A stretch of 64,000 nucleotides of DNA from an uncultured Collinsella sp. (GCA_900545445.1 UQZH01000004.1:1-64000), one strand, 5' to 3'. Shown: positions 8,917 to 18,064, counted from the stretch's first letter. The notes: generated by a model from the letters alone, not told the origin. A program made the numbers and translations.

Positions 8917-9846
8917 ATGAAGATTCCCGTGGACAAGCTGACCCGCGTCTTTAAGATGGGCGCGACCACCAAGAAGGATTCCGACACGCCGGTTCGCGTG
9001 TCCGTCTACCTCGATTCGTCTGCCTCGCGTTTTTTGGTCGAGACGGTGCGCGATGCCTTCGTGCCACAGACGACGTCGGGCATTGTGCGCGTTGAGCGCC
9101 TGGGGGAGGACCGTATCGTCCCCAAGACCGATACCGATGTGGTGCTGGTGCTTTCGTGCGGGTCTGACCGCCTTGAGAGCGCCGTGCAGGAACTCGTGAT
9201 TGCCGGCGCCCCCGTGTGCGTGCTTGCCGAGTCTGCTGTGGAGGTGCCTTTTATCCAGGAGTCCACGCCCATGCTCGGCGCGGTGGCGGCCACCGATAAG
9301 ACGTATCTGCTCGAGACGCTTTCCCGCTGGATTCTCGATCGCACGGACAAGGAGACAGCCTTTGCGGCGAACTTTGCCTTTATGCGCATCGCCGCCGCCA
9401 ACCGCATCATCACCTCGTGCGCGCTTACCAATATGGCGACGGGCGCGCTGGTGTTTTTGCCGGGGGCCGATTATCCCGTTATGGCGCTGGCGCAGGTGGG
9501 CATGCTCTTTGAACTGGCGGCCATCTTTGGGCGCGGCATTAAGCCCGAGCGTGGCTACGAGGTCGCGGGCGTGCTTGCTGCCGGTCTGGTGCTCCGCGCC
9601 GTCACCCGCGCCCTGGTAAAGCAGACGCCGCATATTGGGTTTGCCGTCAAGGCGCTGACCGCCGCCGCGGGAACCTATGGCATGGGCCGTGCGCTCGTGT
9701 CGCTCTACGAGCGCGATATTGACTACAGCCGTGCCAACGAGGTGGCTGCCGCCACGTTCTCGCACGTCCGCGACCTGGTGACCACGGTTGCCGGCGCTAC
9801 TCGTCCCATGGGTCCCTTTGAGGACGCATCTGATCTCGCTGCTTAG
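8917..9846 (+). CDS. DUF697/YcjF-like membrane protein of unknown function
   Basis: A 309-residue protein. The N-terminal half is a Rossmann-like alpha/beta region without a P-loop (TDVVLVLSCGSDRL, APVCVLAESAV). The C-terminal half, from about residue 150, contains hydrophobic helices including one near 165-205 (LTNMATGALVFLPGADYPVM) and resembles the DUF697 region of YcjF-like proteins. It sits between rodA and the radical-SAM gene with short gaps and its own GGAGGG ribosome-binding site, so it may belong to the cell-shape transcription unit. No function can be assigned from sequence. Confidence 0.6.
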   Translation: MKIPVDKLTRVFKMGATTKKDSDTPVRVSVYLDSSASRFLVETVRDAFVPQTTSGIVRVERLGEDRIVPKTDTDVVLVLSCGSDRLESAVQELVIAGAPVCVLAESAVEVPFIQESTPMLGAVAATDKTYLLETLSRWILDRTDKETAFAANFAFMRIAAANRIITSCALTNMATGALVFLPGADYPVMALAQVGMLFELAAIFGRGIKPERGYEVAGVLAAGLVLRAVTRALVKQTPHIGFAVKALTAAAGTYGMGRALVSLYERDIDYSRANEVAAATFSHVRDLVTTVAGATRPMGPFEDASDLAA

Positions 9847-9855
9847 GGGTTTCTT

Positions 9856-11733
9856 TTGCGCGTTCCATACCAAGACTGTTTTCATCTGATCGAGCCGTTG
9901 CTCGCCAAGGTCGAAAAGCCGAGTCGCTATATCGACCACGAGTGGGGCACGCTCTCAAAGGCCGATGCCGACTACCGCTGCTGCATGATCTATCCGGACG
10001 TGTATGAGGTCGGTCTGCCCAACCAGGGCATCGCCATTCTCTACAACATCCTTAATCAGGCCGAGGGCATTTCCTGCGAGCGCGGCTATGTGCCGTGGCC
10101 CGACATGGGCGACGCCATGCGCGAGGCGAACATTCCGCTGCTGTCGCTCGAGGGCGCGGCGCCCGTGGCCTCGTTCGATATCGTTGGCATGCATGTGCCG
10201 CACGAGATGGCCGTGACAAACTTTCTCGAGGCGCTCGACCTCGCCGGCATTCCGCTGCTCGCGGCCGACCGCACCGAGGACGATCCCATCATCGTCGCCG
10301 GTGGCCCCTCGGTCTATAACCCCGAGCCGTATGCGGCCTTCTTTGATGCCATTCTGATCGGCGAGGGCGAGGAGTCGCTGCTCGAGGTTTGCCAGCTGCA
10401 TCGTCACCTGCGCGATGAGGGCGTCTCGCGCACCCAGATTGTCGAGCAGCTCGCGACGGTCGGTGGCACCTATGTGCCGTCGCTCTACGAGGTTCGCCAT
10501 GACGAGCCCTGTTCGCCGCATGGCTACACCGTGCCGCGCGAAGGCAAGGACGTCCCGCCGGTAGTCTATAAGCGCGTCGTTGAGGACTTTGGCGCTACCA
10601 ATCCGCTGTCGCAGTTGTGCGTGCCCTACGCGCAGCTCGTTCACGATCGCCTGTCTATCGAGATTCTGCGCGGCTGTGCCCGCGGCTGCCGTTTTTGCCA
10701 GGCCGGCATGACCTATCGCCCGGTGCGCGAGCGCTCGGCCGACCAGATTGTGTCCTCGGTGATCCAGGGCCTGGAAAAGACCGGCTATGACGAGGTGTCG
10801 CTTACCTCGCTTTCGACCACCGATCACTCCTGCATCCGCGATGTGCTCGGTCGCCTTAACCGCCGTCTGGAAGATACGGGCATTCGCGTGTCCATTCCCT
10901 CGCAGCGCCTGGATTCGTTTGGCGTGGATATGGCCGAGTCGGTCGCCGGCGAAAAGAAGGGCGGCCTGACGTTTGCCCCCGAAGCCGGCAGTCAGCGCAT
11001 GCGCGACATCATCAACAAGAACGTGACCGAGGAGGACTTGGACCGTGCGGCCAAGGCGGCCTTCGAGGCTGGTTGGAACCGCATGAAGCTCTACTTTATG
11101 ATGGGCCTTCCCGGCGAGCGCGACGAGGATATCGTGGCCATCGCCAACCTGGCCGACCATGTGCTCGAGCTCGGCCGCTCCGTGGTTCCCAAGGCGCGTC
11201 GCGGCTCCATCTCGGTGTCCATCTCGGTGTCGGTGTTTATCCCCAAGGCCGCCACGCCGTTCCAATGGTGCCCGCAGCTCGATTACGATGACGTCAAGCG
11301 TCGCCAAAAGCTGCTCATTACGAGCGTTCGTAACCGTGCGGTCCGCGTTCACTACCACGATGCCGAGACCTCGCTCGTCGAGGCCGCGCTGTCCCGCGCC
11401 GGCCGTGACATGACGCCTGTCATCATCGATGCCTGGCGTGCCGGTTCGCGTTTTGACGCCTGGGTGGAGCATTTTTCGCTCGACAACTGGAAGTCGGCTG
11501 CGGCCAAAAACGGCATCGATCTCAACGAGCTCGTGCACCTGCCCTACGAACTGGACTGGCGCCTGCCCTGGGAGCACGTGAGCCCCGGCTGCTCGCGCGG
11601 CTTCCTCGAGCGCGAATACCGCCGCTCGTTGGAGGGCGTCACGACGCCCGACTGTACCCGTACCTCGTGCACCGGCTGCGGAATCTGCCCCACGCTTCAT
11701 GCCAAGAACGTATTGGTGGGTGATCGCGCATGA
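9856..11733 (+). CDS. B12-binding-like radical SAM protein, TIGR03960 family
   Basis: A 625-residue protein with an N-terminal cobalamin-binding-like alpha/beta domain (about residues 30-200) and a radical SAM barrel. The CxxxCxxC iron-sulfur motif is at C274, C278 and C281 (RGCARGCRFCQAG). A cysteine-rich tail (CTRTSCTGCGICPTL) may carry a second cluster. Start is TTG 9856 after AGGGG. It overlaps the next gene by an ATGA junction, and in other genomes the two halves can be fused, so they probably act together. The substrate is not established; location beside ribosomal protein genes hints at RNA or ribosome modification. Confidence 0.88.
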   Translation: MRVPYQDCFHLIEPLLAKVEKPSRYIDHEWGTLSKADADYRCCMIYPDVYEVGLPNQGIAILYNILNQAEGISCERGYVPWPDMGDAMREANIPLLSLEGAAPVASFDIVGMHVPHEMAVTNFLEALDLAGIPLLAADRTEDDPIIVAGGPSVYNPEPYAAFFDAILIGEGEESLLEVCQLHRHLRDEGVSRTQIVEQLATVGGTYVPSLYEVRHDEPCSPHGYTVPREGKDVPPVVYKRVVEDFGATNPLSQLCVPYAQLVHDRLSIEILRGCARGCRFCQAGMTYRPVRERSADQIVSSVIQGLEKTGYDEVSLTSLSTTDHSCIRDVLGRLNRRLEDTGIRVSIPSQRLDSFGVDMAESVAGEKKGGLTFAPEAGSQRMRDIINKNVTEEDLDRAAKAAFEAGWNRMKLYFMMGLPGERDEDIVAIANLADHVLELGRSVVPKARRGSISVSISVSVFIPKAATPFQWCPQLDYDDVKRRQKLLITSVRNRAVRVHYHDAETSLVEAALSRAGRDMTPVIIDAWRAGSRFDAWVEHFSLDNWKSAAAKNGIDLNELVHLPYELDWRLPWEHVSPGCSRGFLEREYRRSLEGVTTPDCTRTSCTGCGICPTLHAKNVLVGDRA

Positions 11734-12542
11734 GTGAGCGCCTGACCGACAACCCCACGCTCTTTAGGCTTCGCGTTCGCTATGGCAAGCGCGACCGCCT
11801 TAAGTACTTGGGCCATCTCGAAGTGATTCATACTATTGAGCGCATCGTGCGTCGCGCGGGGCTGCCATATGCCGTGACGCAGGGCTTCTCTCCGCATATG
11901 CGTGTGGGCTTTTCGTCGGCGCTGCCGGTGGGAACGTCGTCGACTTGCGAGTGGTATGACTTGTTTATGACTGAGTTCGTTGCGCTCGATGAGGCGTTTG
12001 AACGTTTGGCGGCGGCATCTCCGGCCGATCTGGCCCCCATCGAGGCGGCATACATCGACGTGCGCACGCCGGCGCTGACGGCGCAACTCACGCGTCTGTC
12101 GTACCGTATCGACCTACACTTGGACGCCGAAGCACCCGTGAGCGCCGATGAGGTGCGCGCTGCGATCGACACGTTGCGTGCAGGCCATGGCATCGACTAC
12201 GCACGCGGTAAGAAGGGCAAGCGCCTAGACCTTGACCACACACTGGTGGGCTATGAGCTCACGGCAGGGGAGCGCCCGGACCATCTGGTGCTCATGCTCG
12301 ACACCCATGCCGACAACGAGGGGTCCATGCGTCCGGAAATTTTGCTTTCTGCCGCTGATGTTTTGTTGCAGGGCTTGACCCCGGGCGTCGATGCACCTAT
12401 CGTTTCCACCGGTATGCAAGACCTCGTGACCATCTGCTCCTACGATGTCGAGCGTCAGAATCAAGCATGCGAGGACGACGAGGGCCGACTCGTCAGCCCC
12501 ATACCTGTGCGAACTTGTGGATTTGCTCCACATACTCGTTGA
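11730..12542 (+). CDS. TIGR03936/DUF2344 radical-SAM-associated protein
   Basis: A 270-residue partner of the upstream radical SAM protein, starting at ATG 11730 within the ATGA overlap, which implies translational coupling. The N-terminal RVRYGKRDRLKYLGHLE block and the GFSPHMRVGFSSALPVG segment are the recognisable DUF2344 features. No cofactor motif is visible. It precedes rplU by a promoter region, as this pair does in many Gram-positive genomes. Function unknown. Confidence 0.85.
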   Translation: MSERLTDNPTLFRLRVRYGKRDRLKYLGHLEVIHTIERIVRRAGLPYAVTQGFSPHMRVGFSSALPVGTSSTCEWYDLFMTEFVALDEAFERLAAASPADLAPIEAAYIDVRTPALTAQLTRLSYRIDLHLDAEAPVSADEVRAAIDTLRAGHGIDYARGKKGKRLDLDHTLVGYELTAGERPDHLVLMLDTHADNEGSMRPEILLSAADVLLQGLTPGVDAPIVSTGMQDLVTICSYDVERQNQACEDDEGRLVSPIPVRTCGFAPHTR

Positions 12543-12567
12543 CGGGGGTATTATCGCCTGCTACTAT
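12539..12567 (+). promoter_or_regulatory. Promoter of rplU-rpmA
   Basis: TTGACG at 12539-12544 and TACTAT at 12562-12567 with a 17-base spacer, and TGC directly before the -10 box. It overlaps the last codons of the DUF2344 gene and is one of the best promoter matches in the window. Confidence 0.75.
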
Positions 12568-12609
12568 ATTCGGCTGTTGCACTAACTGATGCATGAAGGG
12601 CAAGTAAAC

Positions 12610-12984
12610 ATGTACGCAATCGTTAACACGGGCGGCAAGCAGTACAAGGTCGCCACCGACGATGTCATCACCGTCGAGAAGATCGAGGGCAATGAGGGCG
12701 ATAAGATCACCCTGCCGGTTATCTTCCTCAACGATGGTAAGAAGATCGTCACCGATCCCGACAAGCTGGCCAAGGCCAAGGTTACCGCTCAGATCGTTGA
12801 GCAGTTCAAGGGCGAGAAGCAGCTGGTCTTCAAGTTCCACAAGCGCAAGCGCTATCGTCGTCTGAAGGGTCACCGTCAGCAGCTCACCAAGCTGAAGATC
12901 GTGAAGGTTCAGGCTACCTCCCGCGCCAAGAAGGCTGTCAAGGCAGAGGCTGAGGCTGTTGCCGAGGCTCCCGTCGCCGAGTAG
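12610..12984 (+). CDS. rplU: 50S ribosomal protein L21
   Basis: L21 binds 23S rRNA and is paired with L27 here. The product is 124 residues; the standard family core (MYAIVNTGGKQYKV to KIVKVQA) covers about the first 105. The remaining C-terminal residues form a Lys/Ala/Glu tail (KAVKAEAEAVAEAPVAE) not found in most L21 proteins. ATG 12610 follows GAAGGG; an earlier ATG at 12589 would add a non-homologous leader and lacks a ribosome-binding site. Confidence 0.97.
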   Translation: MYAIVNTGGKQYKVATDDVITVEKIEGNEGDKITLPVIFLNDGKKIVTDPDKLAKAKVTAQIVEQFKGEKQLVFKFHKRKRYRRLKGHRQQLTKLKIVKVQATSRAKKAVKAEAEAVAEAPVAE

Positions 12985-13017
12985 ATTACACTCGTAACGA
13001 AAGAGTAGGTATACACA

Positions 13018-13275
13018 ATGGCACACAAAAAAGGACTCGGTTCCTCCCGTAATGGCCGTGACTCCCGCGGTCAGCGCCTTGGCACGAAGCGCTATGCCGG
13101 CCAGACGGTAACCACGGGCACGATTCTCGTCCGTCAGCACGGCACGCACATCCACCCGGGTGAGAACGTTGGCCGTGGCAAGGACGACACGCTGTTCGCG
13201 CTGGTCGACGGTACCGTTGAGTTCCACAAGGGTATCAAGCACAGGGTCAGCGTACGCCCGCTCGCGAACGCGTAA
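13018..13275 (+). CDS. rpmA: 50S ribosomal protein L27
   Basis: The 85-residue product carries the L27 signature MAHKKGLGSSRNGRDSRGQRLG and IHPGENVGRGKDDTLFA. L27 reaches towards the peptidyl transferase centre. The mature-type AHKKG N-terminus is encoded directly, so no Firmicutes-style N-terminal leader needing Prp cleavage is present. It is cotranscribed with rplU and ends before a strong terminator. Confidence 0.97.
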   Translation: MAHKKGLGSSRNGRDSRGQRLGTKRYAGQTVTTGTILVRQHGTHIHPGENVGRGKDDTLFALVDGTVEFHKGIKHRVSVRPLANA

Positions 13276-13300
13276 TTCACCCTTCATAGAGCACATATGT

Positions 13301-13344
13301 GGGAGGCACTTGAGTTTTAGGATTCAAGGGTCTCCCTCTTTTTT
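13301..13344 (+). terminator. Rho-independent terminator after rpmA
   Basis: Arms 13301-13313 and 13324-13336 pair as GGGAG..CTTGA with TCAAG..CTCCC, with one mismatch, followed by TCTTTTTTG. It separates rplU-rpmA from obgE; some read-through into obgE is possible because the obgE ribosome-binding site starts right after it. Confidence 0.85.
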
Positions 13345-13360
13345 GTAGGAGGCGATTCTG

Positions 13361-14857
13361 TTGTCACAGTTCACCGATATCAGCCGAATTAACGTTTGCG
13401 GCGGCGACGGCGGAGCCGGATGCATGTCGTTTAGGCGCGAGGCATTTGTTCCCAAGGGCGGCCCCGATGGCGGCGACGGCGGTCGTGGCGGCAACGTCGT
13501 CATTCAGGCCGACGCTCAGCTGTCCTCGCTGATCGATTACCGCTTTAAGCATCACTTCCGTGCCGAGCGCGGAACGCATGGCCAGGGTGCCCGCCGCAAC
13601 GGCAAAAGCGGTGAGGACCTGATTTTGAAAGTCCCCATGGGCACCGTAGTCCGCGAGCTCGATCCCGAGACGCAGACCCCGATGTTCGAGATTGCCGACC
13701 TGGTGCACGACGGCGAGCGCGTTGTCGTGGCGCCCGGTGGTGCTGGCGGTCTGGGCAACACTCACTTTGTGACGTCGGTGCGTCGCGCGCCCGCGTTTGC
13801 CCAGCTCGGCGAGCCGGCTGAGGAGCACTGGATCGAGCTCGAGATGAAGCTCATGGCCGATGCCGCGCTTGTGGGCTTTCCCTCGGTCGGCAAGTCCTCG
13901 CTCATCGCGCGTATGAGCGCTGCCCGTCCCAAGATTGCCGACTACCCGTTTACCACGCTTGTGCCCAATCTGGGCATGGTGCGTGCCGGCGAATATTCTT
14001 ACGTCGTTGCCGACGTTCCCGGTCTCATCGAGGGCGCGAGCGAGGGTCGTGGCCTGGGCCATCAGTTCCTGCGCCACATTGAGCGCACGGCCTTGATCAT
14101 GCATGTCGTTGACATGACGGGCGGGTTTGAGGATCGCGATCCGGTTGAGGACTATCGCATTATTAACCGTGAGCTTGAGCAGTATGGCGCTGAGCTTTCG
14201 GAGCGTCCGCAGATCGTCGTCGCCAACAAGTGCGATGCGCCGGGCACGGCCGACAAGATTGCCGACCTTAAGCGTGCGGCGCTCGACGACGGGCATATGT
14301 TCTTTGCCGTGTCCGCTGTGACGGGTGCCGGTCTCAACACGTTGATGCTTGCCGTGGGCGAGCAGGTGGCCAAGCTCCGCGCTGAGCTGGCGGTCTCTGA
14401 TGAGCCGGTCGATTTGCGCGACGAGGAGTGGGAGCGTCGCCGCCTGCAGCGCGAGAAGCGGTTCCGTATTGTCCAAGAAGAGCCTCATGCCTTCCGCGTG
14501 GTCGGTCGCGCCATCGAGCGCTTGGTTATCCAGACCGACTGGGAAAATGAGGAGGCCGTCATCTATCTGCAGCATAAGTTTTCCCGCATGGGTGTTGACG
14601 ATGCGCTCGAAAAGGCCGGTTGCCGTGCCGGCGACGAGGTTCGCATTTGCCAGCGCGCCTTTGACTTTGAGGGCGCCGAGGACTTCTCGGAGTTCGAGGA
14701 CGAGCTTGAGGACGGTAGCGAGGACGTCGCCGTCGAGGTCGTTGATGTCGAGGATGTCGCGGACGATAGCTTGGAGGCTGTCGACGCGGTGGATGCCATT
14801 GACGGTACCGATGACGCTGTTGCTGCGGAAGACGTCGAGACCCCGGAGGGCGAGTAA
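13361..14857 (+). CDS. obgE: Obg-family GTPase
   Basis: Essential GTPase involved in large ribosomal subunit maturation and stress signalling. Domain order: Gly-rich Obg fold (residues 1-158), G domain (about 160-335) with P-loop GFPSVGKSS, switch II DVPGLIEGAS and NKCD, then an OCT domain (about 360-440). A very acidic tail of about 55 residues (DVAVEVVDVEDVADDSLEAV and on) makes it longer than usual at 498 residues. TTG 13361 lies eight bases after AGGAGG. Position after rplU-rpmA is the common bacterial arrangement. Confidence 0.96.
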   Translation: MSQFTDISRINVCGGDGGAGCMSFRREAFVPKGGPDGGDGGRGGNVVIQADAQLSSLIDYRFKHHFRAERGTHGQGARRNGKSGEDLILKVPMGTVVRELDPETQTPMFEIADLVHDGERVVVAPGGAGGLGNTHFVTSVRRAPAFAQLGEPAEEHWIELEMKLMADAALVGFPSVGKSSLIARMSAARPKIADYPFTTLVPNLGMVRAGEYSYVVADVPGLIEGASEGRGLGHQFLRHIERTALIMHVVDMTGGFEDRDPVEDYRIINRELEQYGAELSERPQIVVANKCDAPGTADKIADLKRAALDDGHMFFAVSAVTGAGLNTLMLAVGEQVAKLRAELAVSDEPVDLRDEEWERRRLQREKRFRIVQEEPHAFRVVGRAIERLVIQTDWENEEAVIYLQHKFSRMGVDDALEKAGCRAGDEVRICQRAFDFEGAEDFSEFEDELEDGSEDVAVEVVDVEDVADDSLEAVDAVDAIDGTDDAVAAEDVETPEGE

Positions 14858-14860
14858 GCC

Positions 14861-15538
14861 ATGTCGCTGCGCGGTGGAATCGGTCTGCCCGAGCTTCCCA
14901 TAGAGGACGGGCAGGAGTTTAGGCTCGGCATTATGGGCGGTACCTTTGACCCCATCCATTACGGTCACCTGGTGACCGCCGAGCAGGCACGTGAGTCCCT
15001 CGACTTGGACGCCGTGCTCTTTATGCCGGCGGGCTCGCCTGCCTTTAAACTCGACAAACCGGTGACGCCGGCCGAGGACCGTTATGCCATGACGGTCCTC
15101 GCGACCGCCGCGAACCCGGCCTTTTTGGCAAGCCGCTTCGAGATCGACCGTCTGGGCGTGACCTATACGGCCGATACGCTTCATGCCCTTCGCGAGTTTT
15201 ACCCGCCACAGGTGAAGCTTTATTTTATTACGGGTGCCGATGCGATTATCGATATTGTAACCTGGCACAATGCAGATGAGATTGCCGAACTGGCAACCTT
15301 TATTGCTGCGACGCGTCCCGGCTTTGACATCGATACGGCCCGGGCGCGGATTAAGGAATCGGGACTGCCATTCGACGTTCGCTATATTCAGATTCCGGCG
15401 CTAGCGATTAGCTCGACCAACATTCGCAAGCGGGTTGCTCGCGGCATGAGCGTGCGCTATCTTACGAGCGAGTCCGTGCTCGGCTATATCCGTAAACGCG
15501 GCCTGTATGCCGATCTTGGGCAAGACGATTTTGATTGA
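14861..15538 (+). CDS. nadD: Nicotinate-nucleotide adenylyltransferase
   Basis: Transfers AMP from ATP to nicotinate mononucleotide in NAD synthesis. The 225-residue product has the nucleotidyltransferase GGTFDPIHYGH motif and the late ISSTNIRKR motif that binds ATP. An N-terminal extension of about 20 residues precedes the core. It starts three bases after obgE stops, so the genes are cotranscribed. Confidence 0.95.
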   Translation: MSLRGGIGLPELPIEDGQEFRLGIMGGTFDPIHYGHLVTAEQARESLDLDAVLFMPAGSPAFKLDKPVTPAEDRYAMTVLATAANPAFLASRFEIDRLGVTYTADTLHALREFYPPQVKLYFITGADAIIDIVTWHNADEIAELATFIAATRPGFDIDTARARIKESGLPFDVRYIQIPALAISSTNIRKRVARGMSVRYLTSESVLGYIRKRGLYADLGQDDFD

Positions 15539-15550
15539 TGGGGGAGAACG

Positions 15551-16159
15551 TTGTCGGTAGAAGATCAGTTTGAGGGCGACGAGCGCGCGCTCTTGACGCG
15601 TATCCACGAGTTGCTCGATGTGCGCATGAAGGATAAGCGTAAGCGCTACGTGCATTCGCTCGGGGTTGCCGAGACTGCGTTGCGCCTAGCCGAGGTGTAC
15701 GGTGTCGACCGCTTTGATGCCGCTGCCGCCGGCCTGATCCATGACTGGGACAAGGTGCTCTCCGACGACGAGCTGGTCACGCGCGCTCTGCATTACGGCA
15801 TTAAGATTGCCGGCTCTCCGTCTGCCGCGACGCCGCTTTTGCATGGCCCGGTTGCCGCCTATGAGCTTCCGCAGCTTTTTCCCGAGCTGTCGCCGGCGGT
15901 CTTTCAGGCTGTCGACCGTCACACCGTGGGTGCTTGCGACATGACGCCGCTCGATATGGTGGTCTTTGTGGCCGATGCCATCGAACCTAACCGCCACGGC
16001 GATTATGCCCATGCGCTGCGCAAGATGGTGGGGAAGTCCTCACTCGATGAGTTGTTCTTCTCCTGTTTTGCGCAGGGTCTGGCCTATGTGATCCAGACCG
16101 GGCGTTATCTTTATCCCACGGCTATTACGATTTACAACCATTACGCCCAGCTGCGCTAG
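15551..16159 (+). CDS. yqeK: YqeK-type HD-domain Ap4A hydrolase
   Basis: A 202-residue HD-superfamily phosphohydrolase. The metal-binding signature is H35 (YVHSLGVAETA) and H64-D65 (GLIHDWDK). YqeK proteins cleave diadenosine tetraphosphate symmetrically; that assignment comes from the family and from the nadD-yqeK-rsfS order, which is characteristic. Start is TTG 15551 with GGGGAGA upstream. Confidence 0.9.
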   Translation: MSVEDQFEGDERALLTRIHELLDVRMKDKRKRYVHSLGVAETALRLAEVYGVDRFDAAAAGLIHDWDKVLSDDELVTRALHYGIKIAGSPSAATPLLHGPVAAYELPQLFPELSPAVFQAVDRHTVGACDMTPLDMVVFVADAIEPNRHGDYAHALRKMVGKSSLDELFFSCFAQGLAYVIQTGRYLYPTAITIYNHYAQLR

Positions 16160-16186
16160 CTCGGGCTGTCTAGAAAGAGGTATTCC

Positions 16187-16642
16187 ATGGCCGACGAGAC
16201 CATGACCGACGAGCAGATTCTTGAACGTGTGGAGCACAAGAGCTTCGTTGCCACGTCCGACCGCACCGCTGCCTCGCTGTCCGCGAGCGGTGTTGCCGCC
16301 GAGGATGTCGCCCGCGCCGCCGCGCAGGCCGCCTACGACAAGAAGGGCGAGGACGTTCAGGTGCTCGACCTGACTGAGCTTTCCGATGTGTGCGACTACT
16401 TTGTCATCGCTACCGGCACCAACAACCGCCAGGTCGATTCCATCGTCGACGAGATCGAGGAGAAGGTCGCCGAGGCTTGCGGCGAGCATCCGTTCTCCAT
16501 CGAGGGCCGCGAGCAGAAGACCTGGATGCTCATGGACTACGGTTCGGTTGTCGTCCACGTCTTCACTCCCGAGGCGCGCGAGTTCTACCGCCTCGAAAAG
16601 CTCTGGGGTGACGCCCCCCAGCTTCCACTCGACCTCCTCTAG
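16187..16642 (+). CDS. rsfS: Ribosome silencing factor RsfS
   Basis: RsfS binds L14 and blocks subunit joining under starvation. The family core is clear (DLTELSDVCDYFVIATGTNNRQVDSI and WMLMDYGSVVVHVF..REFYRLEKLWGD). At 151 residues it is longer than the usual 105-120, because of an N-terminal extension of about 40 residues. ATG 16187 follows AAAGAGG. It is the last gene of the obgE-nadD-yqeK-rsfS run. Confidence 0.94.
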   Translation: MADETMTDEQILERVEHKSFVATSDRTAASLSASGVAAEDVARAAAQAAYDKKGEDVQVLDLTELSDVCDYFVIATGTNNRQVDSIVDEIEEKVAEACGEHPFSIEGREQKTWMLMDYGSVVVHVFTPEAREFYRLEKLWGDAPQLPLDLL

Positions 16643-16686
16643 GGCCTTATTTGGGCTGGGGCTTTTTTAGCCACCCTCTACCGTTC

Positions 16687-16728
16687 GCCGGTCAGTTGCG
16701 CCATTCGCAGCTGCCCGGCTTTCTTTTT
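16687..16728 (+). terminator. Rho-independent terminator after rsfS
   Basis: A 14-base stem (16687-16700 with 16706-16719, one mismatch and one G-T pair, loop CCATT) is followed by TTTCTTTTT on the + strand. It lies between the convergent rsfS and dinB genes. Confidence 0.85.
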
Positions 16729-16738
16729 GCCTAAGGGA

Positions 16739-17992
16739 CTAATCGTTGAAGCGGGATTGACGGCCGAAGGATAGGGCGGTGTCGCCGAACTTGTCTCGGA
16801 CGGCGTCGATGGCGACGGAGAGGTCGCGACGATCGCTGGATTGAGCTCCGCGGTCGTCGATTTCGCAGAACAGGTCGGTCTGGATACCGCCCTGATGGCT
16901 GAAGTCGCTCATGCCGATGCCCGCCAGGCGCACATGCATGCCTTCCTGCCAGATGTTGTCGAGCAGTTCGAGCGCCACTGCCACGAAGATGTTCTCATCG
17001 TCGGTCGGATGTGGCAGCCGGCGCTGTGCCGAGCGACCGCTTCCATACGAATACTTGAGCTTGAGCGTCACCGTGGCGCCCGTTAGTCCTTGGCGGCGTA
17101 GGCGGCGTCCCACTGACTCTCCCAATAGCGCAATCGCCGCTTCGATGTCCCCGCGCTCAGTTAAATCGTTCGCAAAGGTGCGTTCATTGCTGACCGACTT
17201 GACCTCGCGCTCTTCATCGAGACTCGTGACTTCGGAGATTTCAAGCCCCAGTGCACGTTGGCGCATGCGTTCGCCGTTGACGCCAAAAATAGAGGCCAAG
17301 GTGGATTCCGATGCGCGTGACAGCTCGCCGAGCGTGTAGATGCGCATGCGGCGCAGTCGTTCCTCGGCCGAGCGCCCGATGCCACTCATGGCAGATACCG
17401 GCAGCGCGGCCAAAAAGCGCTGTTCGGTTCCGGGGCGCACGATGGTCAGCCCAAACGGCTTGTCCCGCTCGCTTGCGATCTTTGCAACCGTCTTGTTGCA
17501 GCCCACGCCAATGGAGCAGGTCACTCCCAGCGCCGCCACGCGATCACTGATGCGCCGCGCAACCAGCAGCGGGTCTTCGGGCGCAAAACGACCCGGTGTG
17601 ATATCGATAAAGGCTTCGTCGATGGATACGCGCTCAACGCGCGGGGTCTCGTCGGCGAGAATCGTCATGACCTGCGCGCTGACCTCGTGGTAGCGATCGA
17701 AATGCCCATGCGTCCAAATGGCCTGCGGACAGAGGCGCCGTGCCTCGGCCGAGGGCATGGCGGAGTGCACGCCAAAGCGACGCGCCTCGTATGAGCAGGT
17801 GGACACAACGCCGCGGGAATCGGCATCGCCACCCACGATGAGCGGCTTGCCGCGCCACTCGGGATGGTCGAGCATCTCCACGCTCGCAAAAAACGCATCG
17901 AGATCCATGAGGCCCACCGCCGGTCCCGTCCAGGGCGGCGGCGTGACGCCCGCAGCATCCTCATAACCGTATGTATGTTCGCGTCTTTTCAT
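16739..17992 (-). CDS. dinB: DNA polymerase IV (Y-family)
   Basis: Error-prone translesion polymerase. The 417-residue product has the palm-domain metal motifs MDLDAFFASVE and SIDEAFIDITP, the thumb helix-hairpin-helix region (MSGIGRSAEERL), and a little-finger domain. The first 25 residues (MKRREHTYGYEDAAG) extend beyond the usual start. It is the only reverse gene in this half of the window and is divergent from rpsP. I saw no convincing LexA-type box upstream, so SOS control is unproven. Confidence 0.95.
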   Translation of the reverse strand: MKRREHTYGYEDAAGVTPPPWTGPAVGLMDLDAFFASVEMLDHPEWRGKPLIVGGDADSRGVVSTCSYEARRFGVHSAMPSAEARRLCPQAIWTHGHFDRYHEVSAQVMTILADETPRVERVSIDEAFIDITPGRFAPEDPLLVARRISDRVAALGVTCSIGVGCNKTVAKIASERDKPFGLTIVRPGTEQRFLAALPVSAMSGIGRSAEERLRRMRIYTLGELSRASESTLASIFGVNGERMRQRALGLEISEVTSLDEEREVKSVSNERTFANDLTERGDIEAAIALLGESVGRRLRRQGLTGATVTLKLKYSYGSGRSAQRRLPHPTDDENIFVAVALELLDNIWQEGMHVRLAGIGMSDFSHQGGIQTDLFCEIDDRGAQSSDRRDLSVAIDAVRDKFGDTALSFGRQSRFND

Positions 17993-18036
17993 GGCATGAG
18001 TATACCGCGCAGCTCATGTGGGGTGCGTGGATGTGC

Positions 18037-18064
18037 TTGCAAATCGCGAATTCTTGTCTAAGAT
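18037..18064 (+). promoter_or_regulatory. Promoter of the rpsP operon
   Basis: TTGCAA at 18037-18042 and TAAGAT at 18059-18064 with a 16-base spacer, in the dinB-rpsP divergent region. It implies a 5' leader of about 120 bases before rpsP, which holds a small GCAGC/GCTGC hairpin near 18160-18173. Confidence 0.55.

Noticed and set aside
17940..18060. LexA/SOS box controlling dinB
   Set aside because: A GAAC-type half-site is visible, but no properly spaced second half-site was found.
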